This document shows positions 1 to 8,036 of a DNA stretch of 58,133 bases, one piece after another. Made by a program: the position numbers and the translations under genes. Position 1 is the stretch's first letter, and each line of letters starts with the position of its first letter. The notes beneath the pieces were generated by a model. That model had not been told where the DNA came from, made no database searches, and worked only from the letters and a program-made list of their open reading frames with translations. This DNA comes from Mycobacterium lehmannii (lineage in GTDB: Bacteria; Actinomycetota; Actinomycetes; Mycobacteriales; Mycobacteriaceae): assembly GCF_002245535.1 (NCBI RefSeq), contig NZ_NKCN01000029.1:1-58133 (forward strand), given 5' to 3'.

Positions 1-132
1 CGCAGCGACGCCGAACGCTGCGCCGAGTTCCCCCGCTGGCTGCACACCTACAATCACCACCGCGGCCACACCGCACTCGGCGGCCAACCACCTGCCACCC
101 GCGTACCTAACCTCTCCGGTCAGTACATCTAG
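1..132 (+). CDS. C-terminal end of an IS481-like transposase (cut by window edge)
   Basis: Frame 1 is open from the first base to the TAG at 130-132. It encodes 43 residues that include YNHHRGHTALGGQPPATRV, the typical last block of the integrase core of IS481/IS3-type DDE transposases (the W-x-x-x-YN-x-x-R-x-H-x-x-L-x-x-x-x-P pattern). The N-terminus and catalytic residues lie outside the window, so I cannot say whether the element is intact. It sits directly before a vapBC pair, a common arrangement where insertion sequences and toxin-antitoxin modules accumulate together. The family call rests on this short motif only. Confidence 0.75.
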   Translation, partial: RSDAERCAEFPRWLHTYNHHRGHTALGGQPPATRVPNLSGQYI

Positions 133-206
133 CTGAGGCGTTCCATCGCCGCGACGTGGATCGTCTAGCTGCCTCACCAGCCGGGATGGCCACAGCATGC
201 TAATGT

Positions 207-458
207 ATGAGCGTGTTTGAACACCGGCTGCAGATTCTGCTCGACGACGAGCGTCATCGGCGAATCACCGCAGTGGCGCGCGCGCGGGGTGTGTCAGTCG
301 CAACGGTGGTGCGCGAGGCCATCGATCGCGGTCTCGCTGCTCCCACCAACCGCCGGAAGTCCGCGGGACGACGCCTCCTGGAAGCATCTGACATGCCAGT
401 TCCTGAACCGCAGGAACTGAAGGAGGAGTTGGAAACGCTGCGCACGCGTCGCGGATGA
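207..458 (+). CDS. vapB: VapB-type antitoxin (ribbon-helix-helix)
   Basis: This is an 83-residue protein. Residues 4-45 fit a ribbon-helix-helix DNA-binding fold: a short basic strand (FEHRLQILLD) is followed by two helices (ERHRRITAVARARG and VSVATVVREAIDRGL). The acidic C-terminal tail (PEPQELKEELETLRTRRG) would wrap the toxin. It probably represses its own operon and neutralises the PIN toxin encoded next. Its TGA overlaps the ATG of the toxin gene in an ATGA, so the two are translationally coupled, the usual VapBC layout. No good Shine-Dalgarno is visible before 207. Confidence 0.85.
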   Translation: MSVFEHRLQILLDDERHRRITAVARARGVSVATVVREAIDRGLAAPTNRRKSAGRRLLEASDMPVPEPQELKEELETLRTRRG

Positions 459-892
459 TCGTGCTCGACACGACGGTGCTCGTCTATGCGAAGGGTGCCG
501 ATCACCCCCTCCGTGACCCTTGCCGGGAGTTGATCGGAGCAATCGGCGACGGGCACATCGAGGCGACAACGACGGCCGAGGTCATCCAGGAGTTCGTCCA
601 CGTTCGAGCCCGTCGCCGGCAGCGCACCGATGCGGCCGCGCTGGGCCGGGATTACGCGGAACTGCTCTCGCCGCTACTGGGCGTGAGTTCCGAATCGCTC
701 CAACGCGGCTTGGCGTTGTTCGAGACGACGCCGCGACTCGGCGCGTTTGACGCCGTGCTAGCGGCGGCCTCCGCCGGCGCCGGTGCCACCGCACTCGTCT
801 CGGCGGACACGGCGTTCGCCGACCTCCCGGGCATCGTCCACATCGTTCCCGACGCAAGCGGAATCGCAAGCTTGCTCAACCGCTCCGGCTGA
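455..892 (+). CDS. vapC: VapC-type toxin, PIN-domain RNase
   Basis: This 145-residue PIN-domain protein is a predicted Mg2+-dependent endoribonuclease that targets tRNA or rRNA when not held by VapB. The acidic active-site set is present: D5 in VLDTTVLVYA, E42 in TAEVIQEF, D99 in GAFDAVLAA and D118 in VSADTAFAD. Its length is normal for mycobacterial VapC. The start ATG overlaps the vapB stop codon. With both partners intact the module looks functional. The exact VapC subfamily and RNA target cannot be read from the sequence. Confidence 0.87.
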   Translation: MIVLDTTVLVYAKGADHPLRDPCRELIGAIGDGHIEATTTAEVIQEFVHVRARRRQRTDAAALGRDYAELLSPLLGVSSESLQRGLALFETTPRLGAFDAVLAAASAGAGATALVSADTAFADLPGIVHIVPDASGIASLLNRSG

Positions 893-1073
893 TAAGACCG
901 ACGGCCGACCCCAGCTGCTCGTCTACCGCGCGTTCATCGAACCCGGCACCGGTGACGGTGACGTTCCCGGGCTAGGGGGCTGGCCCGAACACGGTTGTGT
1001 CGGCTGCTCCTTGATGGCCGACCACGTTCCGAACCTTGCCCACCTACGACCAGCGCACGCCCTAGAGCGACCC

Positions 1074-1129
1074 CGTTTGTGAAACCACCGACGCAACGAC
1101 GGTGAAAACCGTCGGTGGTTTCACAAACG
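1074..1129. repeat. Perfect 20-bp inverted repeat with nested alternative hairpin
   Basis: The arms at 1074-1093 and 1110-1129 are exact reverse complements (left arm begins CGTTTGTGAAACCACC), with a 16-nt loop. Inside, 1098-1113 can form a smaller competing hairpin, GACGGT-GAAA-ACCGTC, with a GNRA-type tetraloop. There is no T-tract on either side. It lies in the gene-free stretch 893-1180 between vapC and the convergent metallo-hydrolase gene. It could be a bidirectional terminator, or a remnant of mobile DNA like the transposase at the window start. Confidence 0.8.
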
Positions 1130-1180
1130 AGGGCCGCGAGACCGCGGAGGCCCCCGACACCGGGCGCCGCAGCGACACCC

Positions 1181-1840
1181 TTACGACGGCACGGTCGCCA
1201 GCGCTTGCGCCACGCATTCGGCCCACTGTTGAGGGTCGACGGTCATCCAGGCCCTCTCGCCACCGAACGCACTCGAGATCACCACGTCCGGCGCAACAGT
1301 GCCCAGCAGTTTCACACTTTCGCGCAGCTGGCCGGCGTCGCCGCGACCCGGAACCAGGAACGTGGCCCACGTGCCCTCGGGGGTGGGGAACATGGTGTCG
1401 CCGGTGAACAGGTAGCGCTCACCGGTCGCACCGGTGACGAGATAGCTTGTGCTGCCGTCGGAGTGGCCCGGCGTGGGGAGTATCTCGACACCGTTGCCAT
1501 CGACGTGCCGCACACAAGCGACGGCCACGTCGACGCGCGCGTGCTCGGCGATGGTGTCGATCTCGGCCTCCGGCGCGTGCAGCCGGCGACCGAACCGCTT
1601 CTCGATTCGTTTCAGGTTCGGACCGGCCTCGTCGAGATGCGACAGATATTGCGCGCGGACGCCGCCGAGCGCGTCGATGGCGTCGAAATCCGACTCCGTG
1701 GCGGGGCTGTAGAACAGCACGTTGCCCTGCGGGCCTCGCCATAGGTATGCGTGCGTGGTGAGGCCAGGAAACGGCGAGTCCATCCGGGTCTGCCACAGAT
1801 CGTCCCGAATCGGGGTCAACTGCGTCGTCGAAGTAGTCAT
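1181..1840 (-). CDS. Metallo-beta-lactamase-fold protein with a degenerate metal site
   Basis: This is a 219-residue cytoplasmic protein. The fold is supported by the strand-rich N-terminus, the block LPTPGHSDGS with H126, and the block YLFTGDTMF with D148. The canonical H-x-H-x-D-H motif is replaced by YLSHLDEAG (H68, D70), so at most part of the usual dinuclear site survives. It may bind one metal or act as a non-canonical hydrolase. It starts at ATG 1840 and is divergent from the secreted-protein gene at 1922. An imperfect palindrome at 1853-1876 lies between them. The substrate is unknown. Confidence 0.75.
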   Translation of the reverse strand: MTTSTTQLTPIRDDLWQTRMDSPFPGLTTHAYLWRGPQGNVLFYSPATESDFDAIDALGGVRAQYLSHLDEAGPNLKRIEKRFGRRLHAPEAEIDTIAEHARVDVAVACVRHVDGNGVEILPTPGHSDGSTSYLVTGATGERYLFTGDTMFPTPEGTWATFLVPGRGDAGQLRESVKLLGTVAPDVVISSAFGGERAWMTVDPQQWAECVAQALATVPS

Positions 1841-1852
1841 GTATCGACTCTG

Positions 1853-1876
1853 TGACCTGAACCATTGTTGAGGTCA
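1853..1876. promoter_or_regulatory. Imperfect palindrome, candidate operator between divergent genes
   Basis: TGACCTGAAC (1853-1862) and GTTGAGGTCA (1867-1876) form 10-bp arms with one mismatch and a 4-bp centre. The element lies just upstream of the metallo-hydrolase start (1840, minus) and 46 bp before the secreted-protein start (1922, plus). A dimeric regulator site is plausible; no regulator is encoded next to it. Confidence 0.35.
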
Positions 1877-1921
1877 AGCGATTTCTCGCCGAATTTCGCC
1901 TCCGAGTGTCACCATCGAGAG

Positions 1922-2296
1922 ATGGCGCGCTCACACATCGCCGCGCTGGCGGCCCTGGCGACCACTGCCGCCTCGATCGCTCTCGCGCCCAACGCGTCGG
2001 CGGTGTGCTACTCGGCCGACTGCGTTCCCAACGTCGCGCGCAATGTCGTCGAGCGAACACCCTGCAAGCCCGGCAAGTACTTCAACTACGGGCTCGGCCC
2101 CACCGGGGCGACGTTCGTCTGCAACAGGGTGGGCGTCTGGACACCGGCCGGGCCGCTCGTCGGCATCCACAACGTCGCGATGGACTGCCCCGAACAGAAC
2201 TTGTCGGCTCAGGGCTCCGACGGCGTGGCGTTCGTCTGTACCGACATGGGCGGCGGGCACCTGCGGTGGGCCCACCGCATCGACACCGCGGAATGA
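1922..2296 (+). CDS. Small secreted cysteine-containing protein
   Basis: The protein has 124 residues. It starts with a Sec-type signal peptide (short basic start MARSH, hydrophobic core, cleavage likely after PNASA). The mature part has six cysteines (CYSADC, TPCKPG, FVCNR, MDCPE, FVCTD), probably as disulfides outside the cell. An upstream in-frame start at 1865 exists, but it would add a polar extension before the signal peptide, so I chose ATG 1922. The family resembles small exported mycobacterial proteins of unknown function; I cannot name it. Confidence 0.7.
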   Translation: MARSHIAALAALATTAASIALAPNASAVCYSADCVPNVARNVVERTPCKPGKYFNYGLGPTGATFVCNRVGVWTPAGPLVGIHNVAMDCPEQNLSAQGSDGVAFVCTDMGGGHLRWAHRIDTAE

Positions 2297-2983
2297 TCAG
2301 AGGATCGCAGCGATGCGCGACGCCACATCCGTCGCCACCGATAGCGTCGCCGGATCGGTAGCCGGCGAGTAGCGGTCGGCGGCAGCGTCGTATGTCGCGC
2401 CCGCGATCGACCCGTGGTCGGCCTCCAGCACGACGCACGAGACGGGCCAGCCGTTGCGCTCGAGTGTCGAGGCGAACTCCCGGCTGGCCGAGGACGGTAT
2501 CACGTCGTCGTGCGCACCATGCAACAGCGTGAACGACGCAGGGACACCGTTCAACTCAGCCGGCAGCGGTGAGCCGCTGACCGGATCGGGGACCATGAAT
2601 GCCCCCGCGAGGCAGACGGTGTGGGCCACACCGAAGTCTGGGGCGTGAACCGCCAGACCGGCCGCCGCCAGGCCACCCATCGACCAACCGACGACTACCA
2701 GCGCCCCGTCACCGGAATGCTTGCGCGCAAACTCGGCCGACGCCAACAGGTCGCTACGCCCACGGTCCTCGGCGTGCGAATCCCAATCGGCCAGCACAAC
2801 CGACAATTCGTGCGCGTGCACCCGTTCGGCCAACGGCCGCATCGCGGCGCGCGAATCGGTCTGCGCGCCGTGCCACATCAGGACGGTGCGTTGCGCCGGG
2901 TCGCCGTAGATGTCTGCGGACCGGCCGGGGGAGTACTCGACGGTGTGCACCACCCTGGAGTGCCCCGACGGACGCGGAACCAA
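2297..2983 (-). CDS. Alpha/beta-hydrolase fold protein
   Basis: This 228-residue serine hydrolase has its nucleophile elbow in VVGWSMGG (S101), an acid at D159/D160 in LLHGAHDDVIPS and a histidine at H190 in EADHGS. This is a dienelactone-hydrolase or small-esterase-like layout. The first start is TTG 2983, only 3 bp after the amidotransferase stop. GTG codons at 2953 and 2950 are alternatives, so the N-terminus is uncertain. It is the last gene of a same-strand run furA-katG-amidotransferase-hydrolase. The substrate cannot be inferred. Convergent with the secreted-protein gene that ends at 2296. Confidence 0.75.
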   Translation of the reverse strand: MVPRPSGHSRVVHTVEYSPGRSADIYGDPAQRTVLMWHGAQTDSRAAMRPLAERVHAHELSVVLADWDSHAEDRGRSDLLASAEFARKHSGDGALVVVGWSMGGLAAAGLAVHAPDFGVAHTVCLAGAFMVPDPVSGSPLPAELNGVPASFTLLHGAHDDVIPSSASREFASTLERNGWPVSCVVLEADHGSIAGATYDAAADRYSPATDPATLSVATDVASRIAAIL

Positions 2984-2986
2984 TCG

Positions 2987-3763
2987 TCAGCGCGAATACC
3001 GCTCCACGAACCGGCGCAGGATGGTCTGCGGATAGCGGACATCCCATTGCCGGACAGCAGATTTCAAGACTTCCGCGGACTCCGGCGGAAAGTAGCCGTA
3101 ATCCTTGTAGACATCGATCCGGGTGATCAGGCCGTCGAGGTCCAATTCGGGGTGGAACTGCGTGGCATACACGTGGTGCCCCACCCGGAACGCCTGCACC
3201 GGGCAATCCGGTGAGGACGCGAGGCGTTCGACGCCAGGCGGTAGCGAGGTCGCGCCTTCCCGATGGCCGCCGTAGGCGTCGAAGACGTCGGGCACCTCGG
3301 CGAACAATTCGTCGTCACGGCCCGCGGAGGTGACGGTGACGGTGAGCCCGCCGACCGGTTCTGGGTGCGTGCGGTCCACCGTGGCCCCGATGACGGTGCC
3401 GAGCGTGCCGACGCCGTAACAGCAGCCGAGGAAGGGAAAGTCGCGATCGACGATGCGCCCGATGAGGTTCAGTAACTCCGACTCGACCCTCCGCTGCGTC
3501 GCCGACTTCGCATCGGCGGGATCGCTGACGTTATAGGGCCCGCCGCCGAGGATGATTCCGGACCAGTCGTCGAGGTCGATGTCTCCCAACGGTTCATCAG
3601 TCAACCGGATGCGCCGCATGCCGGTGGTGTCAAGACCGGCGAACCGCATCATCGCCCGGTATTCGTCCTCGGCGGCTTCGTCCTCACCGCGGATGGAGAG
3701 CAACAGGAAGGGCGCCGGACGCGCGACACCCCGCGAGCCCGATGAGCCCGCGGGGTGCCGCAT
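2987..3763 (-). CDS. Class-I glutamine-amidotransferase-like protein
   Basis: The protein has 258 residues. The triad of class-I glutaminase domains is visible: C115 in LGCCYGVG, and H204 and E206 in QFHPE. The oxyanion strand is IILGGGPYNVSD. The Gln that normally follows (G-x-C-x-G-x-Q) is replaced, as in several GMP-synthase-like stand-alone family members. No synthetase partner is encoded nearby, so it may be a peptidase or gamma-glutamyl hydrolase rather than an NH3 donor. It starts 27 bp after katG and is probably cotranscribed with it. Confidence 0.8.
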   Translation of the reverse strand: MRHPAGSSGSRGVARPAPFLLLSIRGEDEAAEDEYRAMMRFAGLDTTGMRRIRLTDEPLGDIDLDDWSGIILGGGPYNVSDPADAKSATQRRVESELLNLIGRIVDRDFPFLGCCYGVGTLGTVIGATVDRTHPEPVGGLTVTVTSAGRDDELFAEVPDVFDAYGGHREGATSLPPGVERLASSPDCPVQAFRVGHHVYATQFHPELDLDGLITRIDVYKDYGYFPPESAEVLKSAVRQWDVRYPQTILRRFVERYSR

Positions 3764-3790
3764 GTCGTTATCGACGATCAGACCCGGATG

Positions 3791-6034
3791 TCAATCCAAG
3801 TCGAAGCGATCGTTGTTCATGACCTTCACCCAGGCAGCGACGAAGTCCTCGACGAACTTGTCCTTGCTGTCTTCCTGGGCGTAGACCTCGGCGATGCCGC
3901 GCAGTACCGAGTTCGAGCCGAACACCAGGTCATTGACGGTGGCCGTCCACTTGAGCTGTCCCGTCGCGCGGTCCACACCCTCGTAGACGTTCTCCGCCGC
4001 ACCCGACTTCCACTCGGTGCTCATGTCGAGCAGGTTCGTGAAGAAGTCGTTGCTCAGCACACCCGGCTTGTCGGTGAACACGCCGTGCTTGCTGCCGCCG
4101 TGGTTGACGTTCAGCACCCGCAGACCACCGATCAGCACCGCGAATTCAGGGGCGGTCAGGTCGAGCATGTAGGCCCGCTCGACCAGCAGCTGCTCCAGCG
4201 GAGCCTTCTCACCCGCCCGCGCGAAGTTACGGAAGCCGTCCGCCCGTGGTTCGAGCACCGCGAAGGACTCCACGTCGGTGTCCTCCTGCGTGGCGTCGGT
4301 GCGCCCCGGCGCGAAGTGCACGTTGATCTCGAAACCGCCGTCACGCGCAGCCTTCTCGACCGCAGCCGAGCCGCCCAGCACGATGATGTCGGCCAGCGAG
4401 ATCTTCTTGCCGCCGGCCGCCGAGCTGTTGAACTCCTGCTGGATGCGCTCGAGCACCGGAAGTACCTGAGCCAACTCGGCGGGCTCGTTCGCCTCCCAGT
4501 CCTTCTGCGGCTCAAGCCGAATCCGCGCGCCGTTGGCGCCGCCGCGCTTGTCGGTGCCGCGGAAGCTCGACGCCGACGACCATGCGGTCTTGATCAGCTG
4601 TTGCACGGTCAGGCCCGAGTCGAGCAGCTTGCTCTTGAGCTGGGCGATGTCCTGTTCGTCGACCAGCTCGTGGTCCACCGCGGGCACCGGGTCCTGCCAG
4701 ATCTCCTGCTCGGGAATCCAAGGCCCGAGGTAACGGCTGACGGGGCCCATGTCGCGGTGCATCAACTTGAACCATGCCTTGGCGAAGGCCTCGTCCATCT
4801 CCTCGGGATGCTCCAGCCAACGGCGGGTGATCGCGCCGTAGATCGGATCTTCCCGCATCGAGATGTCGGTGACGAGCATCGTCGGCTTACGCGGCGGGCC
4901 CCCGAACGGATCGGGAATGATCGCCTCGGCGTCTTTGGCCTCGAATTGCCAAGCGCCGCCTGGGCTCTTGGTCAGCTCCCACTCGTAGCCGTAGAGGGTT
5001 TGCAGGAAGCTGTTGTCCCACTGCGTCGGAGTCGGGGTCCACACGACCTCGAGACCACTGGTGATGGTGTCAGGTCCCTTACCCGAGGCGAACGCGCACT
5101 TCCAGCCGAGGCCCTGCTGTTCGATCGGCGCAGCCTCCGGCTCCGGCCCGACCAGATCGCCGTCGCCGGCACCGTGCGTCTTGCCCAGGGTGTGGCCGCC
5201 GACGATCAGCGCCGCAGTCTCCTCGTCGTTCATCGCCATCCGGCCGAACGTCTCGCGGATGTCGTGCGCCGCCGCCAGCGGGTCGGGCTTGCCCTCCGGG
5301 CCTTCCGGGTTGACGTAGATCAGGCCCATCGTGGTCGCGCCGAACGGCTCGGCCAGCTTGCGCTCGGTCTCGTTGGTCCCGCCGTAGCGCTGGTCGGTGC
5401 CCAGCCAGGTGTCCTCCTGGCCCCACAGCATCTCCTCGGGCTCCCAGATGTCCTCGCGCCCGAACGCGAAGCCCTTCGTCTTGAATCCCGAGACCTCGAG
5501 TGAGGCGTTGCCGGCGTAGGCGATCAGGTCGGCCCAGGAGATCTTGTTGCCGTACTTCTGCTTGATCGGCCACAGCAGCCGGCGGGCCTTGTCCAGCTGC
5601 GCGTTGTCGGGCCAGCTGTTGAGCGGCGCGAAACGCTGGGAACCCTGGCCGGCGCCACCGCGGCCGTCGAAGATCCGGTAGGTGCCTGCGGCGTGCCAGC
5701 TCATGCGGACGAACAGGCCGGCATAGCTGCCGTAGTCGGCGGGCCACCAGTCCTGCGAGGTGGTGATCAGCTTGTGGACGTCGGCCTTGAACGCCTCGAG
5801 GTCGAGTTTCTTGAATTCCTCGGCGTAGTTGAAGTCGTGGCCGAGCGGATTGCCCTTCTCGTTCTGCTTGTGCAGCACCGAAACGTCGACCTGGTTGGGC
5901 CACCAGTCCCGGTTCGTCAGAGGAGCGTGCGACTTCGGCTTCGGCGAATCGATAGCCGGGTTTTCGCTCTCGCTGTGGCTGGCTGTCTTGGAATCATCAT
6001 GAGGCGGGCGAGCGTCGGACGTATCAGATGACAC
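3791..6034 (-). CDS. katG: Catalase-peroxidase KatG
   Basis: A 747-residue bifunctional haem enzyme that removes H2O2 and organic peroxides; in mycobacteria it also activates isoniazid. Distal site: R110, W113 and H114 in VRMSWHAAG. The Trp-Tyr-Met crosslink is W113, Y240 (MGLIYVNPEGP) and M266 (FGRMAMND). The proximal haem ligand is H281 in VGGHTLGKTHGAG. S326 (DTITSGLEVVW) matches M. tuberculosis S315, so the common resistance residue is wild type. Two peroxidase-like halves are present at the usual full length. The ATG follows GGAAGGA with good spacing, 33 bp after furA; the order furA-katG is the mycobacterial standard. Confidence 0.98.
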   Translation of the reverse strand: MSSDTSDARPPHDDSKTASHSESENPAIDSPKPKSHAPLTNRDWWPNQVDVSVLHKQNEKGNPLGHDFNYAEEFKKLDLEAFKADVHKLITTSQDWWPADYGSYAGLFVRMSWHAAGTYRIFDGRGGAGQGSQRFAPLNSWPDNAQLDKARRLLWPIKQKYGNKISWADLIAYAGNASLEVSGFKTKGFAFGREDIWEPEEMLWGQEDTWLGTDQRYGGTNETERKLAEPFGATTMGLIYVNPEGPEGKPDPLAAAHDIRETFGRMAMNDEETAALIVGGHTLGKTHGAGDGDLVGPEPEAAPIEQQGLGWKCAFASGKGPDTITSGLEVVWTPTPTQWDNSFLQTLYGYEWELTKSPGGAWQFEAKDAEAIIPDPFGGPPRKPTMLVTDISMREDPIYGAITRRWLEHPEEMDEAFAKAWFKLMHRDMGPVSRYLGPWIPEQEIWQDPVPAVDHELVDEQDIAQLKSKLLDSGLTVQQLIKTAWSSASSFRGTDKRGGANGARIRLEPQKDWEANEPAELAQVLPVLERIQQEFNSSAAGGKKISLADIIVLGGSAAVEKAARDGGFEINVHFAPGRTDATQEDTDVESFAVLEPRADGFRNFARAGEKAPLEQLLVERAYMLDLTAPEFAVLIGGLRVLNVNHGGSKHGVFTDKPGVLSNDFFTNLLDMSTEWKSGAAENVYEGVDRATGQLKWTATVNDLVFGSNSVLRGIAEVYAQEDSKDKFVEDFVAAWVKVMNNDRFDLD

Positions 6035-6067
6035 AGCGTTCCTTCCGGTGGGTTATTTGGGCTGTGA

Positions 6068-6523
6068 TCACGGTTGTGATCGGGAAACCTGCGATACCAA
6101 GCACTCTGGGCACAAGCCCCAATAGATGACCTCGGCCTCGTCGAGTACGAATCCGTCCAACGCACCCATCGGGTCCGACGGCGTCAGGCAGGGTGCATCG
6201 CCGACGGCGCAGTCGATATCGGCGATGACGCCACACGACCGGCATACGACGTGATGGTGGTTGTCGCCGACACGGGACTCGTAGCGGGCCACTGACCCGG
6301 AAGGCTGGATCTTGCGCACCAGCCCCGCGGTGGTAAGCGCGGCGAGCACGTCGTAGACGGCCTGCCGCGAGACGTCGGGTAGGGCGCGACGCACTGCGCT
6401 GAAGATCGACTCCGTATCGGCGTGGGGGTTGCCGTAGACCGCCTCCAGCACCGCAAGCCGCGGGCGGGTCACGCGAAGATCGGCGGCGCGTAACCGATCC
6501 GCGTAGTCAGGCGTAGGGGACAC
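6068..6523 (-). CDS. furA: Fur-family redox/iron repressor FurA
   Basis: A 151-residue Fur-family regulator. The winged helix covers about residues 10-80 (DVSRQAVYDVLAALTTAGLV is the recognition region). A His-rich metal block (GDNHHHVVC) is followed by structural Zn cysteines C94-x-x-C97 and C138-x-x-C141. In mycobacteria FurA represses its own operon with katG and is released by oxidative stress. The start is GTG 6523. The -10 box ends only 6 bp upstream, which predicts a leaderless transcript that begins at the start codon. Confidence 0.95.
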   Translation of the reverse strand: MSPTPDYADRLRAADLRVTRPRLAVLEAVYGNPHADTESIFSAVRRALPDVSRQAVYDVLAALTTAGLVRKIQPSGSVARYESRVGDNHHHVVCRSCGVIADIDCAVGDAPCLTPSDPMGALDGFVLDEAEVIYWGLCPECLVSQVSRSQP

Positions 6524-6529
6524 GCTGCC

Positions 6530-6558
6530 AATATGCTCCGTTTTCTGGAATCAGTCAA
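6530..6558 (-). promoter_or_regulatory. furA-katG promoter
   Basis: On the minus strand, TTGACT (6558-6553) and CATATT (6535-6530) are separated by exactly 17 bp, and the spacer is AT-rich (GATTCCAGAAAA). This matches the furA promoter pattern I recall from other mycobacteria, where FurA binds the AT-rich part. The expected start of transcription is about 6523, the first base of the GTG codon, so there is no leader and no Shine-Dalgarno. Confidence 0.85.
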
Positions 6559-6818
6559 GAGTGTGTTCAGGGTTGGCTCATCGGCGTGTCGTACAAGTTT
6601 TCGGCGATGTTGCTGTCGTCGCCGAAGCGCCTTGTTACCAACGGTTTCGAACGTCGCACGCCGCCCTGCGCGCACTTTTCGGGCCTGAACCGTGGCGAGC
6701 CCCGCTGCTACCCTTCGGTGGCTGCCGGGGTCTGTGGTCAGGGGAGCGGACCAACCCGGTGTGGTTATCAGGCAGGACCCCGAACGAAAACGCTACGGAC
6801 TTCCGCGAAGAGAGTGTT

Positions 6819-8036
6819 GTGCGCACCGGAGAAATCAAGGCCCTTTCCGGCCTGCGCATCGTCGCCGCCGTATGGGTGGTGCTCTTTCACTTCCGGCCCC
6901 TGCTAGAGCAGTCCGTGCCGGGGTTCCGATCGGCGTTCGCGCCGCTGCTCAACTGCGGTGCCCAAGGTGTCGACCTGTTCTTCATGCTCAGCGGGTTCGT
7001 GCTGGCATGGAATTATCTCGACCGCATGGGACCGTCGTTCGAGTGGCGAGCCACGCTGCGCTTCCTGTGGCTTCGGCTGGCCCGCGTGTGGCCGGTCTAC
7101 CTGGTGACGATGCATCTGGCGGCCCTGTGGATCATCTTCACCCTGCAGGTCGGCAGGGTGCCGTCACCGGCAGCCGAGACATTGACGGCGACGAACTATC
7201 TGCGCCAGGCGCTGATGGTCCAACTGTGGTTCGTGCCCTATTTCGACGGCTCCAGTTGGGACGGGCCGGCGTGGTCGATCAGCGCGGAGTGGCTGGCCTA
7301 TCTGCTGTTCGGCGGTCTGATCCTGGTGATCTTCCGCATCGCGCGGTCGACTAGGGCGAGGGGCCTGATCGCGCTGGCCTTCGTCGCCGTGATGCCGCCG
7401 ATCCTGCTTCTGCTGGCGTCGGGGCAGTTCTACACCCCGTGGAGTTGGCTGCCGCGGATCGTGATGCAGTTCACCGCCGGGGCCCTGATCGCAGCGGCGG
7501 TGCGCAAGCTCGACCCAAGCGATCAGGCTCGGCGCGCCGCGGGGTACACCGCACTTCTGCTCGGCGCCGCGATCGTCGCGATCCTCTACCGACTCGACGC
7601 GCACCCGCTGCCCAAGATCGTCGACGGTGCCGGCCTGGTCGACGTGCTGTTCGTGCCGCTGCTGTTCACCCTGGCCATCGGCGCCGGATCGCTGCCCTGG
7701 CTTCTTTCGCTGGGGCCGGTCGTGTACCTCGGGCATGTGTCGTTCTGCCTCTACATGGTTCACGAGTTGGTGCACACCACCTGGGATTGGATGGTGCAGC
7801 AATTCGGGCTGACGCTGTCATCGGACTTCACGAGCAAGCTCATAATGGTTGCCTTGCTTGGCACCGCGCTGATCGGCGCGGTCATGCTGTACCACTTTGT
7901 CGAGGAGCCCGCCCGGAAATGGATGCGCAGCATGCTGAACGGCCCCACCGCGTCGATCCCGGATGCGACAGGCAGGTTGCACACCGTGTCGCGCCCGCGC
8001 GAAAGGTCCGAGGTGATGACGGCCCGCGCCGGGTGA
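6819..8036 (+). CDS. Membrane acyltransferase, acyltransferase-3 (OafA/YrhL) family
   Basis: The protein has 405 residues and about ten membrane helices. The family block at the N-terminus is clear: ALSGLRIVAAVWVVLFHF, where H/R residues at helix ends are catalytic in the family, then GAQGVDLFFMLSGFVLAW and FLWLRLARVWPVYLV. Such proteins O-acylate sugars, cell-wall glycans or lipids from the cytoplasmic side. The frame is open further upstream, but the domain starts right after GTG 6819, which follows an AGAGAG stretch. Its last bases overlap the next gene (GTGA), so it is coupled with an SGNH lipoprotein, a frequent partner of this family. Confidence 0.88.
   Translation: MRTGEIKALSGLRIVAAVWVVLFHFRPLLEQSVPGFRSAFAPLLNCGAQGVDLFFMLSGFVLAWNYLDRMGPSFEWRATLRFLWLRLARVWPVYLVTMHLAALWIIFTLQVGRVPSPAAETLTATNYLRQALMVQLWFVPYFDGSSWDGPAWSISAEWLAYLLFGGLILVIFRIARSTRARGLIALAFVAVMPPILLLLASGQFYTPWSWLPRIVMQFTAGALIAAAVRKLDPSDQARRAAGYTALLLGAAIVAILYRLDAHPLPKIVDGAGLVDVLFVPLLFTLAIGAGSLPWLLSLGPVVYLGHVSFCLYMVHELVHTTWDWMVQQFGLTLSSDFTSKLIMVALLGTALIGAVMLYHFVEEPARKWMRSMLNGPTASIPDATGRLHTVSRPRERSEVMTARAG

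Noticed and set aside
893..1070. Plus-strand ORF across 783-1082 as a gene
   Set aside because: It overlaps the end of vapC in another frame and has no motif or ribosome site.
3755..5503. Long plus-strand ORF opposite katG (582 aa)
   Set aside because: It is the antisense shadow of a certain catalase-peroxidase gene in high-GC DNA. It has no recognisable motifs and is Arg/Leu/Val-biased.
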